DNA from: an uncultured Prochlorococcus sp.
Lineage (GTDB): Bacteria; Cyanobacteriota; Cyanobacteriia; PCC-6307; Cyanobiaceae
Reading direction: 5' to 3'
DNA: 39,972 nt
Assembly (NCBI GenBank): GCA_902572075.1
Contig: CACGER010000010.1
Location: forward strand, 1 to 39,972
Made by a program: the position numbers and the translations under genes. The notes below the pieces were generated by a model. It did no database searches. It saw nothing but the letters and a program-made list of their open reading frames with translations, and was not told the DNA's origin. Of this stretch, positions 25,792 to 34,793 are shown piece by piece. The stretch's first letter is position 1, and the number at the start of each line of letters is the position of its first letter.

Positions 25792-25841
25792 TTTGAAAAA
25801 ATCAACGAAGTATTATTACTATTCTGCACATCAATTAGAAA

Positions 25842-27068
25842 ATGGACTTTCAACAAGGGTTAATCACAACAATACATGAATATGGAGTTACAAGAAATTT
25901 ACTTAAAGAATTAAACAAAAATCTTAAAAATAGATCAACTAGCATTTTAATACCTTGCTTATATGAAGAGTTTGAGCGTCCAGCATTAAAAGACATAAGA
26001 GAAGTTTTAAAAGATCTTACAGGCTTAAATGAATTAGTTATTGCTCTATCCGCAAAAACTGTTGAGCAAGTTAAAGCGGCAAAATCATTTTTTAACTCAA
26101 TGCCATTTCCAGTTCACGTTCAATGGACTAATTCTCCCTCTGTAATAGAACTATTAAAAAGCCAAGAAAAAAATGGGTTAGAACTTTTAGGAACTCCTGG
26201 GAAAGGATGGGCTGTCTGGCAAGGCATAGGAGTTGCGACGAGAAAATCAGAAGTTGTTGCTCTTTTTGACGCTGATATAAGAACTTTTAGTCCTTTGTAT
26301 CCTTCAAGAATGATACTTCCTCTTCTCGATGAATCATATGGAATATCATATGTAAAGGCCTTTTACAGCAGGTTATCCTTAGAGACCAATCAATTGCAGG
26401 GTAGAGCAACAAGATTATTTGTGGGTCCCTTATTGGCAAGTCTTGAACAGTTGGTAGGGAAGGGTCCCTTTTTACAATATCTTCAATCATTTAGATATCC
26501 ATTGGCTGGTGAGTTTGCTTTCACTAAAGACCTTGCAATGAATTTAAGAATTCCTTGTGACTGGGGTTTAGAGATAGGTTTATTATCAGAGGTTTATAGA
26601 AACGTAAGAACCTCCAAAATAGCCCAAGTTGACCTAGGTTTGTTTGATCATAAACACAAGAATATTGGTGATTCATCTAAAGAAGGATTGCAAAAAATGT
26701 GCACAGAAATACTTTCAAGTGTTTTAAGAGGTCTGATGGAGCATCAAGCAGAGACCTTAACAAGTACTCAACTATCGACCTTAGAAGTTCTTTATAAAAG
26801 AGTTGGAGAAGATAGAGTAAAACAATTTGGATTAGATTCAGCAGTTAATCAACTTCCATACGATAGGCATGAAGAAGAGCTATCAGTACAAAAATTTGCG
26901 AAACTATTGAGACCAGCAACAGTAGAGTATTTATCATGCCCTACTACACAGCAGTTACCAAGTTGGTCAAGGGTCCTATCTTGTGAGAACAAACTGCAAG
27001 AAGATTTGGCAATTGCAGGATCAAAAGATATAAAGACAACTGAAAAAGAATTAATTAAAAACTTCTAA
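25842..27068 (+). CDS. gpgS: Glucosyl-3-phosphoglycerate synthase
   Basis: A 408-residue GT-A glycosyltransferase of the GpgS type (family GT81). It joins a nucleotide-activated glucose to 3-phosphoglycerate, the first step to glucosylglycerate, a compatible solute known in marine picocyanobacteria. Visible features are [13 protein letters not shown], an ALSAKTVEQ strand, [16 protein letters not shown], the DxD metal site [10 protein letters not shown] (Asp143, Asp145), PLAGEFAF and [12 protein letters not shown]. The ATG at 25842 shares a 50-base divergent gap with the phosphorylase gene. Its stop overlaps the stop of ureC by four bases. Confidence 0.93.
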   Translation: MDFQQGLITTIHEYGVTRNLLKELNKNLKNRSTSILIPCLYEEFERPALKDIREVLKDLTGLNELVIALSAKTVEQVKAAKSFFNSMPFPVHVQWTNSPSVIELLKSQEKNGLELLGTPGKGWAVWQGIGVATRKSEVVALFDADIRTFSPLYPSRMILPLLDESYGISYVKAFYSRLSLETNQLQGRATRLFVGPLLASLEQLVGKGPFLQYLQSFRYPLAGEFAFTKDLAMNLRIPCDWGLEIGLLSEVYRNVRTSKIAQVDLGLFDHKHKNIGDSSKEGLQKMCTEILSSVLRGLMEHQAETLTSTQLSTLEVLYKRVGEDRVKQFGLDSAVNQLPYDRHEEELSVQKFAKLLRPATVEYLSCPTTQQLPSWSRVLSCENKLQEDLAIAGSKDIKTTEKELIKNF

Positions 27069-28774
27069 AGTAGAAAGTACCTTTGAGTCATTGGGACTTC
27101 ATCAAGGGGTTCACAAGTAAGAAGTTCCCCATCAGAAAAAACTTCATAAGTTTGAGGATCGACTGAAATATTTGGCAGTTTACTATTAAGTTTCAAGTGT
27201 GATTTAGAGATATTTCTGGTATTTTCTACGGCAATACATTTCTTTTGTAAGCCTAATTTATTAGGAATATTTTGATCAATTGCATTTTTACTTAAGAAGG
27301 TAAAAGAACTTTTAATTAGAGATTGGCCGAAACTTGCAAACATAGGTCTACCATGTACAGGACCGGGAGTAGGAATTGAAGCATTTGCATCACCCATTTG
27401 GGACCATACAATAGATCCTCCTTTAACAACTAATTCAGGCTTTACCGCAAAAAAAGAAGGTTTCCACAATACTAAATCTGCAATTTTACCTTTTTTTATA
27501 GACCCTACATGTTTATCAATACCGTGAGCAATTGCAGGATTAATAGTGACTTTAGAAATATATCTCTTTACTCTGTAATTATCGTTTCTATCAGAATCCT
27601 GCGATAGCGGCCCCCTTTGTACTTTCATTTTATGAGCTGTTTGAAAAGTTCTTGTAATTACTTCACCAACTCTTCCCATAGCTTGAGAATCACTAGCAAT
27701 AATTGAAAAGGCACCTATATCATGCAAAATATCCTCAGCCGCAATAGTCTCTCTTCTGATCCTTGATTCAGCAAATGCAATATCTTCTGGGATTTTAGAA
27801 TCTAAATGATGACAAACCATTAACATGTCAAGATGTTCTTCTAATGTGTTCTTCGTATAGGGTCTTGTTGGATTAGTACTACTTGGAAGAACATTTTTTT
27901 CTCCACAAATTTTAATAATATCTGGCGCATGTCCTCCACCTGCTCCTTCGGTATGAAAAGTATGAATAGTTCTTCCTGCAATAGCGTTGATGGTATCTTC
28001 AACAAAGCCTGCCTCATTTAAAGTATCAGTATGAATACATACTTGTACGTCAAACTTATCTGCAACATTAAGACAAGAATTTATTGTAGAAGGAGTTGTT
28101 CCCCAATCTTCATGAAGCTTCAATCCACATGCACCAGCTTCAACCTGATCAATAAGATTGCTCTCGTTTGTTGAATTTCCTTTTCCAAAAAAACCTAAAT
28201 TCATGGGGAATGCTTCTGCAGATTGAAGCATTCTTGAAATATGAAAAGAACCCGGAGTACAAGTAGTGGCATTTGTGCCAGTTGCAGGTCCAGTTCCTCC
28301 TCCTAACATAGTTGTGATTCCAGAAGCTAGTGCCGTTTCCATTTGTTGGGGACATATAAAATGTATATGGGTATCTATTGAACCCGCAGTAAGAATATGG
28401 CCTTCTCCAGCTATTACTTCTGTTGATGCACCAATAACAATATCTACATTATCCTGGATATCAGGATTACCAGCCTTACCAATTTCAAAAATCATTCCAT
28501 CTTTTATACCCACATCAGCCTTAATTATTCCCCACCAATCTATTATCAAAGCATTAGTTATTACGGTATCTACAGCCCCATCAGCTCTTCTTAATTGAGA
28601 CTGTCCCATTCCATCTCTAATAACTTTACCTCCACCGAATTTAACTTCATCTCCGTATGTAGTTAAATCCTTTTCTACTTCTATAAAAAGTTCGGTATCA
28701 GCAAGTCTTACTCTATCACCGGTAGTGGGTCCGTAAGTTTGCGCATAAGTATTTCTGTCAATTTTATAGGACAT
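27065..28774 (-). CDS. ureC: Urease alpha subunit
   Basis: The 569-residue catalytic subunit, which hydrolyses urea to ammonia and carbamate with a dinickel centre. The metal ligands are in place: HIHFICPQQ, the carbamylated Lys219 in [21 protein letters not shown], and the [16 protein letters not shown] metal-binding segment. The flap/catalytic His is in [13 protein letters not shown]. Full length. It is the last gene of ureDABC, starting four bases after ureB. It converges on gpgS with a four-base overlap of the two 3' ends. Cytoplasmic. Confidence 0.99.
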   Translation of the reverse strand: MSYKIDRNTYAQTYGPTTGDRVRLADTELFIEVEKDLTTYGDEVKFGGGKVIRDGMGQSQLRRADGAVDTVITNALIIDWWGIIKADVGIKDGMIFEIGKAGNPDIQDNVDIVIGASTEVIAGEGHILTAGSIDTHIHFICPQQMETALASGITTMLGGGTGPATGTNATTCTPGSFHISRMLQSAEAFPMNLGFFGKGNSTNESNLIDQVEAGACGLKLHEDWGTTPSTINSCLNVADKFDVQVCIHTDTLNEAGFVEDTINAIAGRTIHTFHTEGAGGGHAPDIIKICGEKNVLPSSTNPTRPYTKNTLEEHLDMLMVCHHLDSKIPEDIAFAESRIRRETIAAEDILHDIGAFSIIASDSQAMGRVGEVITRTFQTAHKMKVQRGPLSQDSDRNDNYRVKRYISKVTINPAIAHGIDKHVGSIKKGKIADLVLWKPSFFAVKPELVVKGGSIVWSQMGDANASIPTPGPVHGRPMFASFGQSLIKSSFTFLSKNAIDQNIPNKLGLQKKCIAVENTRNISKSHLKLNSKLPNISVDPQTYEVFSDGELLTCEPLDEVPMTQRYFLL

Positions 28775-28778
28775 AATT

Positions 28779-29099
28779 TTAAGTATCTAAAGAACCATTA
28801 ACCAGTGAATTAAAACCATGTACAAATCTTAAACCTGAATATGGAACTAATTTAATATCAGTAGTATCTCCAGGTTCGAATCTAATTGCTGTTCCTGCAG
28901 GAATGTCAAGACGCATACCAAATGCTTCTTCTCGATCAAAAATTAAAGCCTTATTAGCTTCAAAAAAATGATAATGAGATCCAATTTGTACAGGCCTATC
29001 TCCAGAATTAGAAACTTTTACTGTTTTAACTTCCTTACCAAGGTTTAATTCGATTTCACCTTGTTCAGGTATTATTTCGCCGGGAATTAAATTGCTCAT
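28779..29099 (-). CDS. ureB: Urease beta subunit
   Basis: A 106-residue structural subunit with the family pattern [67 protein letters not shown] and a GFNSLVNG tail (listed in segments). It assembles with UreA and UreC as the trimer of heterotrimers. It begins two bases after the ureA stop and ends four bases before the ureC start, a tight coupling typical of the stoichiometric subunits. Confidence 0.98.
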   Translation of the reverse strand: MSNLIPGEIIPEQGEIELNLGKEVKTVKVSNSGDRPVQIGSHYHFFEANKALIFDREEAFGMRLDIPAGTAIRFEPGDTTDIKLVPYSGLRFVHGFNSLVNGSLDT

Positions 29100-29101
29100 A
29101 A

Positions 29102-29404
29102 CTAGTTAATTGGATTGTGAATAGTAACTAACTTTGTCCCATCTGGGAAAACTGCTTCTATTTGGACTTCATCAACCATTTCAGGAATGCCCTCCATAAC
29201 TTGTGATTTTGAAAGCCAGGTAGTTCCCTCTGACATTAATTGACTTACACTTTTTCCATCTCGAGCTCCTTCAAGAACTTGAAAACTCAAAAAAGCAATT
29301 GTTTCAGGGTAATTAAGCCTAAGACCTCGACTAAGCCTTCTTTCAGCTAAGAGCGCAGCAGAAAAAATTAATAATTTATCCTTTTCTTGAGGTGAAAGAT
29401 GCAT
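29102..29404 (-). CDS. ureA: Urease gamma subunit
   Basis: A 100-residue structural subunit, the standard length. Signature [52 protein letters not shown] and [26 protein letters not shown] (listed in segments). It is first of the ureABC structural genes, 50 bases downstream of ureD. That gap is large enough for an internal leader, but no promoter is obvious in it. Confidence 0.98.
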   Translation of the reverse strand: MHLSPQEKDKLLIFSAALLAERRLSRGLRLNYPETIAFLSFQVLEGARDGKSVSQLMSEGTTWLSKSQVMEGIPEMVDEVQIEAVFPDGTKLVTIHNPIN

Positions 29405-29454
29405 AATAAAAAATTAATCTATAAATTCTTAAAAAAGGTTCTTTCTGAACATAA

Positions 29455-30357
29455 TTAATAATTCATAGAATCTTGTAAAGGCCATACACCTTGATATTTT
29501 GGCTCACAAAATCCACTAACAGACCTAATTTGTTTCCAAATACAAAAAAAACATTTCCTAGCTTCTTGAGAAGAACTCCCTAGAAATCTTACAGAGATTC
29601 CATTTTCAAGGATTCCAATTGATAAATTATTATCAGTTGCATTGAAAATCTTTTTTATATTTCCCACAAGATTATTTATTTTTGACGTAGAAAAATCTTT
29701 TTCGCAAATCCAAATTAAAGATCCAAAAACAGGCATGTAATCCATACCTGACTTGGCTGCATAACTTGCCTTAGATAATTCAATTTGATCAACATATTCC
29801 CAATCATCAAATAAATCATTATTTCTCATAATTTCTAATTTAGACCTAAAAACTCCACTCTCAATAGATTCTCCAGAGGAAGATCTTCCAAGTCTTATTA
29901 AATCAGTAAATAAAAAACTTGAAGTTTCTGAAATAGATACTTTAAAAATTTGATCATATAAACCATTTGCAAAGATAATTGTTTCTTGAGGTAGATATTC
30001 CAAATGAGAATTATCAAGAATATTTATGAGATTTTTTTGCTTTGAAAAAATTCCTTTCGGATTAATTTTAGATATCCCAACTGATCCATATACTTTCTGA
30101 GCTGAAGAAGTAGTCAACAAAACCTTAGAATTTTTTTCAAGATTTACCTCAAACTCAAGTAAATCGCCGCCAACCAATCCCCCTGCAGTATGAAGAACGG
30201 GTAGAATGCACCTACCCTCCTGATCATGAGTAGACTTTAATAACTTGTAAGGAGAAGTTGATTTAGATTTAAAGATTGTTTTATCAACATTTCCTAAACT
30301 TGATTTATTATTGAAAAAATTTAAGAAACAATTACCTTCCCATGAAGTTTTAATCAT
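29455..30357 (-). CDS. ureD: Urease accessory protein UreD
   Basis: A 300-residue accessory protein that binds apo-urease and, with UreF and UreG, delivers nickel. Typical segments are [51 protein letters not shown], and [16 protein letters not shown] (listed in segments). The ATG at 30357 is divergent from ureE, with 48 bases between them, so one short region would drive both ureDABC and ureEFG. No GTA-N8-TAC NtcA site was found in that gap. Confidence 0.95.
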   Translation of the reverse strand: MIKTSWEGNCFLNFFNNKSSLGNVDKTIFKSKSTSPYKLLKSTHDQEGRCILPVLHTAGGLVGGDLLEFEVNLEKNSKVLLTTSSAQKVYGSVGISKINPKGIFSKQKNLINILDNSHLEYLPQETIIFANGLYDQIFKVSISETSSFLFTDLIRLGRSSSGESIESGVFRSKLEIMRNNDLFDDWEYVDQIELSKASYAAKSGMDYMPVFGSLIWICEKDFSTSKINNLVGNIKKIFNATDNNLSIGILENGISVRFLGSSSQEARKCFFCIWKQIRSVSGFCEPKYQGVWPLQDSMNY

Positions 30358-30405
30358 AAATTGTTTTCTTTAATTACTAAATTAAAGTAACCAAAAATTT
30401 TGATT

Positions 30406-30855
30406 ATGAAAATGAATAAACAAATTGTTGTAACTGATTGGATTAAGGAAAAACCGAAATTAGGTTCATTTTTAAAACTTACCCTAAGTTCAGATGAAAG
30501 AAGAATCTTACGAGGAAAAAGATTTACTGATTGTGATCAAGAAATAATTTTACAATTACCTAGAGAGGGTAAATTAAATGATGGAGATATTCTTTCAACT
30601 AATGAGTCTAATTTTTATGTAGAGATAATTGCCAAAACAGAAAATTTAATTGAAATAAGTTCAAATTCTAAAATTGAACTTATTAAAACTGCTTATCATC
30701 TTGGAAATAGGCACGTAGAAGTAGAAATCGAAGAAGGCATTCTTCTAACAAAAAGTGATTATGTTATTAAAAATATGCTTCTTAATTTTAAAGTTGATGT
30801 AAAAAATACGAAAAAAAAGTTTTTTCCTGAAAGAGGTGCCCATAGTCATGAGTAA
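30406..30855 (+). CDS. ureE: Urease accessory protein UreE (nickel metallochaperone)
   Basis: A protein of about 149 residues with the UreE N-terminal peptide-binding domain (GSFLKLTLSSDERRILRGKRFTD) and the metal-binding C-terminal domain with AYHLGNRHVEVEIEEG, where the conserved His binds nickel. The C-terminus is short and ends AHSHE instead of the long His tail seen in Klebsiella, so storage capacity for nickel should be low. I choose ATG 30406; a TTG lies two codons upstream and another ATG at 30412. It overlaps ureF. Confidence 0.94.
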   Translation: MKMNKQIVVTDWIKEKPKLGSFLKLTLSSDERRILRGKRFTDCDQEIILQLPREGKLNDGDILSTNESNFYVEIIAKTENLIEISSNSKIELIKTAYHLGNRHVEVEIEEGILLTKSDYVIKNMLLNFKVDVKNTKKKFFPERGAHSHE

Positions 30856-31534
30856 AAGTCACTTATTAAAATATTTATTAATAAGCCCTAATTTACCAGT
30901 TGGAGGATTTTGTTATTCGGAGGGATTGGAGAGTTACCTACACACCAAAGATTTAAAAGACTCAAATTCGGTAAAAGAATTAATCATAAGTGAACTAGAA
31001 ATTGGCCAGATTAGATTAGATGCAAGACTATTATTAGACTTTTTTGATATTTTTAAAGAGTTAAATGATGGCAAAAATTTAAAAAATAATTTGCAAAAGC
31101 TAATGAGTTTGGATAAATGGATCCTCTCATCAAAAGACTCTATCGAAATGAGAGAACAACAAACTCAAATGGCAAAATCTCTCTTTGATCTAAACAAAGA
31201 GTTTGGATTTGAATACATATATATAAAAAATAAAAAAAACTCCTGGTCTTTTGCGTGGAGTTGGGCTTGTTATTGTTTTGAAATTACGAAGTTAGAAATG
31301 GTTGAGAATTTTTTCTACGCATGGAGTGCAAACCAACTGAGTGCAGCATTGAGGATTATTCCTATTGGTTCAACAAAAGCACAATTAATTCAGAAAGATT
31401 TATTAGCAATAATTTCAAAAGTTTCTAAAGAAATTATGGACAAAGAAATTAATGATATCTATTTTGGCAATGTAGGTTTAGCTATGGCACAACAAAATCA
31501 TAATGACCTTTATACAAAACTTTTTAGAAATTAA
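30848..31534 (+). CDS. ureF: Urease accessory protein UreF
   Basis: An all-helical accessory protein, 228 residues from ATG 30848. Signature: SPNLPVGGFCYSEGLESYL near the N-terminus (family PSGAFAHS/YS-G-E pattern), EMREQQTQMAKSL, and FYAWSANQLSAALRIIPIGSTKAQ. A GTG four codons earlier (30836) is possible, but ATG 30848 gives an eight-base overlap with the ureE stop, a normal coupling geometry. It works with UreD and UreG in urease activation. Confidence 0.95.
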   Translation: MSKSHLLKYLLISPNLPVGGFCYSEGLESYLHTKDLKDSNSVKELIISELEIGQIRLDARLLLDFFDIFKELNDGKNLKNNLQKLMSLDKWILSSKDSIEMREQQTQMAKSLFDLNKEFGFEYIYIKNKKNSWSFAWSWACYCFEITKLEMVENFFYAWSANQLSAALRIIPIGSTKAQLIQKDLLAIISKVSKEIMDKEINDIYFGNVGLAMAQQNHNDLYTKLFRN

Positions 31535-31537
31535 ATT

Positions 31538-32149
31538 ATGAGCAGCAAATTGAGAGTAGGAGTTGCTGGGCCTGTAGGCTCAGGAAAAACTGCATTAGTA
31601 GAGACTCTATGCTTAAGCCTGAAAAAAAATTATGAGATAGCAGTTGTCACGAATGACATCTACACCAAAGAAGATGCTAACTTTCTAATAAATAAAAAAG
31701 TATTAGAGGAAGGAAGGATCATTGGTGTAGAAACAGGAGGTTGTCCTCATACAGCGATAAGAGAGGATTGTTCCTTAAATAAAAATGCAGTTTTAGATTT
31801 AGAAAATAAATATAATCCTTTAGATTTTGTTTTTGTAGAAAGCGGAGGTGATAATTTAGCATCTAGTTTTAGTCCAGAACTTGTAGATTTATCAATATAT
31901 GTGATTGATGTATCTGCCGGAGACAAAATTCCTAGAAAAGGGGGGCCAGGGATAACAAGGTCAGATTTATTATTAATAAACAAAATTGACTTAGCAGATA
32001 TGGTTGGTGCAGATTTAAATATTATGAAAAGTGATACTGAATTCATGAGAAAAGGGAAACCTTGGTTTTTTACCAATCTAAGTAACGGCAAAGGAGTTGA
32101 AGAAATAACTCAATTTTTAGAATCACATATTCCCAACAATCCAAACTAG
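31538..32149 (+). CDS. ureG: Urease accessory GTPase UreG
   Basis: A 203-residue SIMIBI GTPase that couples GTP hydrolysis to nickel insertion. Walker A is [14 protein letters not shown]. The conserved [26 protein letters not shown] (metal-binding CPH), FVESGGDNL and [16 protein letters not shown] segments are all present. The start lies three bases after the ureF stop. It is the last gene before the 128-base region that carries the urtA promoter. Confidence 0.98.
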   Translation: MSSKLRVGVAGPVGSGKTALVETLCLSLKKNYEIAVVTNDIYTKEDANFLINKKVLEEGRIIGVETGGCPHTAIREDCSLNKNAVLDLENKYNPLDFVFVESGGDNLASSFSPELVDLSIYVIDVSAGDKIPRKGGPGITRSDLLLINKIDLADMVGADLNIMKSDTEFMRKGKPWFFTNLSNGKGVEEITQFLESHIPNNPN

Positions 32150-32187
32150 AGAAATGTCCATTAGTAATATATTGGATTCAACAAAAA

Positions 32188-32229
32188 GTTACGACTGATA
32201 CAAAACTAATCCTCACTCGTTAATAACTT
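32188..32229 (+). promoter_or_regulatory. Putative NtcA-activated promoter of urtABCDE
   Basis: GTTACGACTGATAC at 32188-32201 matches the NtcA site GTA-N8-TAC except for one base (GTT). Exactly 22 bases downstream, at 32224-32229, TAACTT fits the -10 form TA-N3-T. This is the class-II spacing known for NtcA-activated cyanobacterial promoters, placing the site near -41. Urea uptake is a known NtcA target in picocyanobacteria. The half-site mismatch and the permissive -10 keep this short of certain. Confidence 0.6.
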
Positions 32230-32277
32230 TTACTTTATCCCCCTAATGAGGGTCAATTACCTAATTTATCCTAATTC

Positions 32278-33555
32278 ATGAGAATTTCAAGGCGTATTTT
32301 GGCAGGATTAGCTACTGCCTCACTTGCTGTCACAGCAACTTCATGTGGTGGAGGTGGAACCTCCGGAAGTTTCGATGACACAGTAACCGTCGGTATTTTA
32401 CATTCGTTATCTGGAACAATGGCGATCTCTGAATCAACACTTGTTGACACTGAAAAGATGGCTATTGAAGAGATAAATGCTGCTGGTGGTGTAAAAGTTG
32501 GCGGCAAAAGCTACAAAATAGAATACATTGTCGAAGATGGTGCATCTGACTGGCCTACTTTTGCTGAAAAATCTAAGAAGCTTATAGACCAAGACGGTGT
32601 TCCTGTCGTATTTGGTGGTTGGACATCTGCAAGTAGAAAGGCAATGTTACCAGTCTACGAATCAAAAGATGCGTTCCTCTACTACCCAATTCAGTATGAA
32701 GCTCAAGAATGTTCTAACAACATTTTCTATACAGGAGCCACACCAAACCAACAATCAGAACCCGCTACAGATTTCATGTATAAGCGTTCTCCTGCCGCTG
32801 GTGGGGATTTCTTCCTTGTAGGTTCTGATTATGTTTTCCCAAGAACTTCAAACACAATTACAAAAGCTCAGGTAAAACAGTTAGGAGGTAAAGTTGTTGG
32901 AGAAGATTACCTTCCATTAGGAAATACTGAAGTTGCTCCAATTATCTCAAAAATCAAAAAGGCGCTTCCTGAAGGTGGAATAATCATTAATACACTTAAT
33001 GGTGACCAAAACGTTGCATTCTTCAAACAGATTCAAGACGCAGGTATCACACCTTCAAGTGGGTACTACGTAATGAACTATTCAATTGCTGAAGAAGAGA
33101 TTAGTACAATTGGTCCTGAGTTCCTTGAAGGTCACTACGGCGCTTGGAACTACATGATGTCAATTGATACTCCTGCGTCTAAGAAATTTGCTGCAAGTTT
33201 CAAGAAAAGATGGGGAGCTGATCGTGTTGTAGCTGATCCTCAAGAATCTGCTTATAACATGGTTTATTTATGGAAACAGGCAGTAGAAGATGCTGGAACA
33301 TTTGACGACAACGCAGTAAGGGAAGCCCTTGTTGGACAAAAGTTTGATGCTCCACAAGGACCTGTTGAAGTTATGCCTAATCACCACTTATCTCAAACAG
33401 TAAGAATTGGAGAGATTAATGCAGAGGGTGGATTTACAATCCTTGAAGAGACAGGAGTTGTTCTTCCCCAAGCTTGGAACCAAAAGCATCCAAGTTCAAA
33501 AGGATTTGCATGCGATTGGACAGATCCTTCAAAAGGAGAAAAGTATAAGCTTTAA
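32278..33555 (+). CDS. urtA: Urea ABC transporter substrate-binding lipoprotein UrtA
   Basis: A 425-residue high-affinity urea-binding protein. The N-terminus is a lipoprotein-type signal, MRISRRILAGLATAS followed by a Cys at residue 23 (VTATSC), then a Gly/Ser-rich linker. The mature domain is the type-I periplasmic fold used for amides and branched-chain amino acids: VGILHSLSGTMAISE, INAAGGV, VFGGWTSASRKAMLPV, YPIQYEAQECSNNIFYTG and QESAYNMVYLWKQA. It has more G/C-ending codons than its neighbours, fitting very high expression. An NtcA-like promoter lies upstream and a hairpin downstream separates it from urtB. Confidence 0.97.
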   Translation: MRISRRILAGLATASLAVTATSCGGGGTSGSFDDTVTVGILHSLSGTMAISESTLVDTEKMAIEEINAAGGVKVGGKSYKIEYIVEDGASDWPTFAEKSKKLIDQDGVPVVFGGWTSASRKAMLPVYESKDAFLYYPIQYEAQECSNNIFYTGATPNQQSEPATDFMYKRSPAAGGDFFLVGSDYVFPRTSNTITKAQVKQLGGKVVGEDYLPLGNTEVAPIISKIKKALPEGGIIINTLNGDQNVAFFKQIQDAGITPSSGYYVMNYSIAEEEISTIGPEFLEGHYGAWNYMMSIDTPASKKFAASFKKRWGADRVVADPQESAYNMVYLWKQAVEDAGTFDDNAVREALVGQKFDAPQGPVEVMPNHHLSQTVRIGEINAEGGFTILEETGVVLPQAWNQKHPSSKGFACDWTDPSKGEKYKL

Positions 33556-33581
33556 TCTAATTTAAACCTATACTTCAAAAT

Positions 33582-33605
33582 AAAAGGAGGTTAACACCTC
33601 CTTTT
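33582..33605 (+). terminator. Strong hairpin between urtA and urtB
   Basis: AAAAGGAGGT and ACCTCCTTTT pair perfectly over ten bases around the loop TAAC, followed by the T-rich TTTTATTTT. It sits 27 bases after the urtA stop and 34 before the urtB start. It would act as a partial terminator or as a 3' stabiliser, giving much more urtA message than urtBCDE message. Confidence 0.85.
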
Positions 33606-33638
33606 ATTTTATATAATCAAATATTTTCTTTTTCTAAA

Positions 33639-34793
33639 TTGGAGTTACTTCTCGATAGTCTTTTTAATGGTGTTGCAATCGGATCTGTACTACTTGTTGC
33701 TGCATTAGGTCTAGCGATTGTTTTTGGTCTTATGGGTGTAATAAATCTTGCCCATGGAGAACTTATGATGCTTGGAGCCTACACAACATATGTAACACAA
33801 CTAATTTTCAAATTACCTATATTAAAACCTTTCTACAATTCGTACATAATAGTTTCTATTTTCCTTGCTTTTATTGTTAGTGGAGTGGTAGGGATTCTAC
33901 TGGAAAAAACTATAATAAGAAAGCTTTATGGAAGTCCACTAGAAACACTTCTAGCAACTTGGGGAGTAAGCTTAATTCTTCAACAATTTGTCAGAAGTGT
34001 ACCTTTAGCTTATGGGACGGGTCTAATTATAAGTCTTTTAATTGGTTTATTCTTGCCAACAACATTCCCTTCAAAAATAAAAGAATCAATAAATTTCAAA
34101 TATTTTAAATTTAGTTCTTGGATATTTGCTGCTTTAACAGGGGTCTTGACAGGTAATATAATCTCATCATCTGTCAGCAAACTAAGTAGAGCAAGCGCTC
34201 GTAATGTTGATGTAACAGCACCCTCATGGATGAGAGGTCAAGTAGAAATTATTGGCACTGCATTTCCTAAAACAAGATTAATGATAATTGTCATTACTCT
34301 AATCTCTGTAGTAGCAATAACATTATTTCTTAATCAAAGTGCTTGGGGGATGCGTATAAGAGCAGTTACTCAGAACAGACAAATGAGTGATTGCCTTGGT
34401 ATATCTACTGAAAAAGTGGATATAATTACTTTTGGGATTGGATCTGGCTTAGCAGGAGTTGCCGGGGTAGCAGTATCTCTCTTAGGTTCTGTAGGACCAA
34501 ATGTTGGCGGAAATTATATAGTTGGTTGTTTTATGGTTGTAGTCCTTGGAGGAGTAGGCAATTTATTAGGAACAGTACTTGCTTCATTTGGAATAGGGAT
34601 AATGACTGATTTAATTGGAGCTGGAAGGCTCTTATCAATATGGCCAGATATGCCCTTACCTTTATCAAACACAATTAACTTTTTTGCGACCACAAGTATG
34701 GCAAGAGTAATGATATTTGCACTAATTGTTATATTCTTGCAATTTAAACCTACAGGTTTATTTCCTCAAAAAGGCAGGATGGTTGAAAGCTAA
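33639..34793 (+). CDS. urtB: Urea ABC transporter permease UrtB
   Basis: A 384-residue inner-membrane permease of the LivH type. Typical segments are NGVAIGSVLLVAALGLAIVFGLMGVINLAHGELMMLGAY (in segments), ETLLATWGVSLILQQ, the cytoplasmic coupling region WGMRIRAVTQNRQMSDCLGI and FMVVVLGGVGNLLGTVLASFGIG. The start is TTG 33639 (reading MELLLDSLFNG), the family's usual N-terminus. The stop shares one base with the urtC start (TAATG). Confidence 0.96.
   Translation: MELLLDSLFNGVAIGSVLLVAALGLAIVFGLMGVINLAHGELMMLGAYTTYVTQLIFKLPILKPFYNSYIIVSIFLAFIVSGVVGILLEKTIIRKLYGSPLETLLATWGVSLILQQFVRSVPLAYGTGLIISLLIGLFLPTTFPSKIKESINFKYFKFSSWIFAALTGVLTGNIISSSVSKLSRASARNVDVTAPSWMRGQVEIIGTAFPKTRLMIIVITLISVVAITLFLNQSAWGMRIRAVTQNRQMSDCLGISTEKVDIITFGIGSGLAGVAGVAVSLLGSVGPNVGGNYIVGCFMVVVLGGVGNLLGTVLASFGIGIMTDLIGAGRLLSIWPDMPLPLSNTINFFATTSMARVMIFALIVIFLQFKPTGLFPQKGRMVES

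Noticed and set aside
25818-25830. GTA...TAC pair upstream of gpgS as an NtcA site
   Set aside because: The spacing is four bases (GTATTATTAC), not eight, so it does not fit the NtcA consensus.
28266-28598. Plus-strand frame inside ureC
   Set aside because: Antisense shadow of the highly constrained urease alpha gene.
30358-30405. NtcA site between ureD and ureE
   Set aside because: GTAACCAAAAATTT has the first half-site but no TAC at the right distance.
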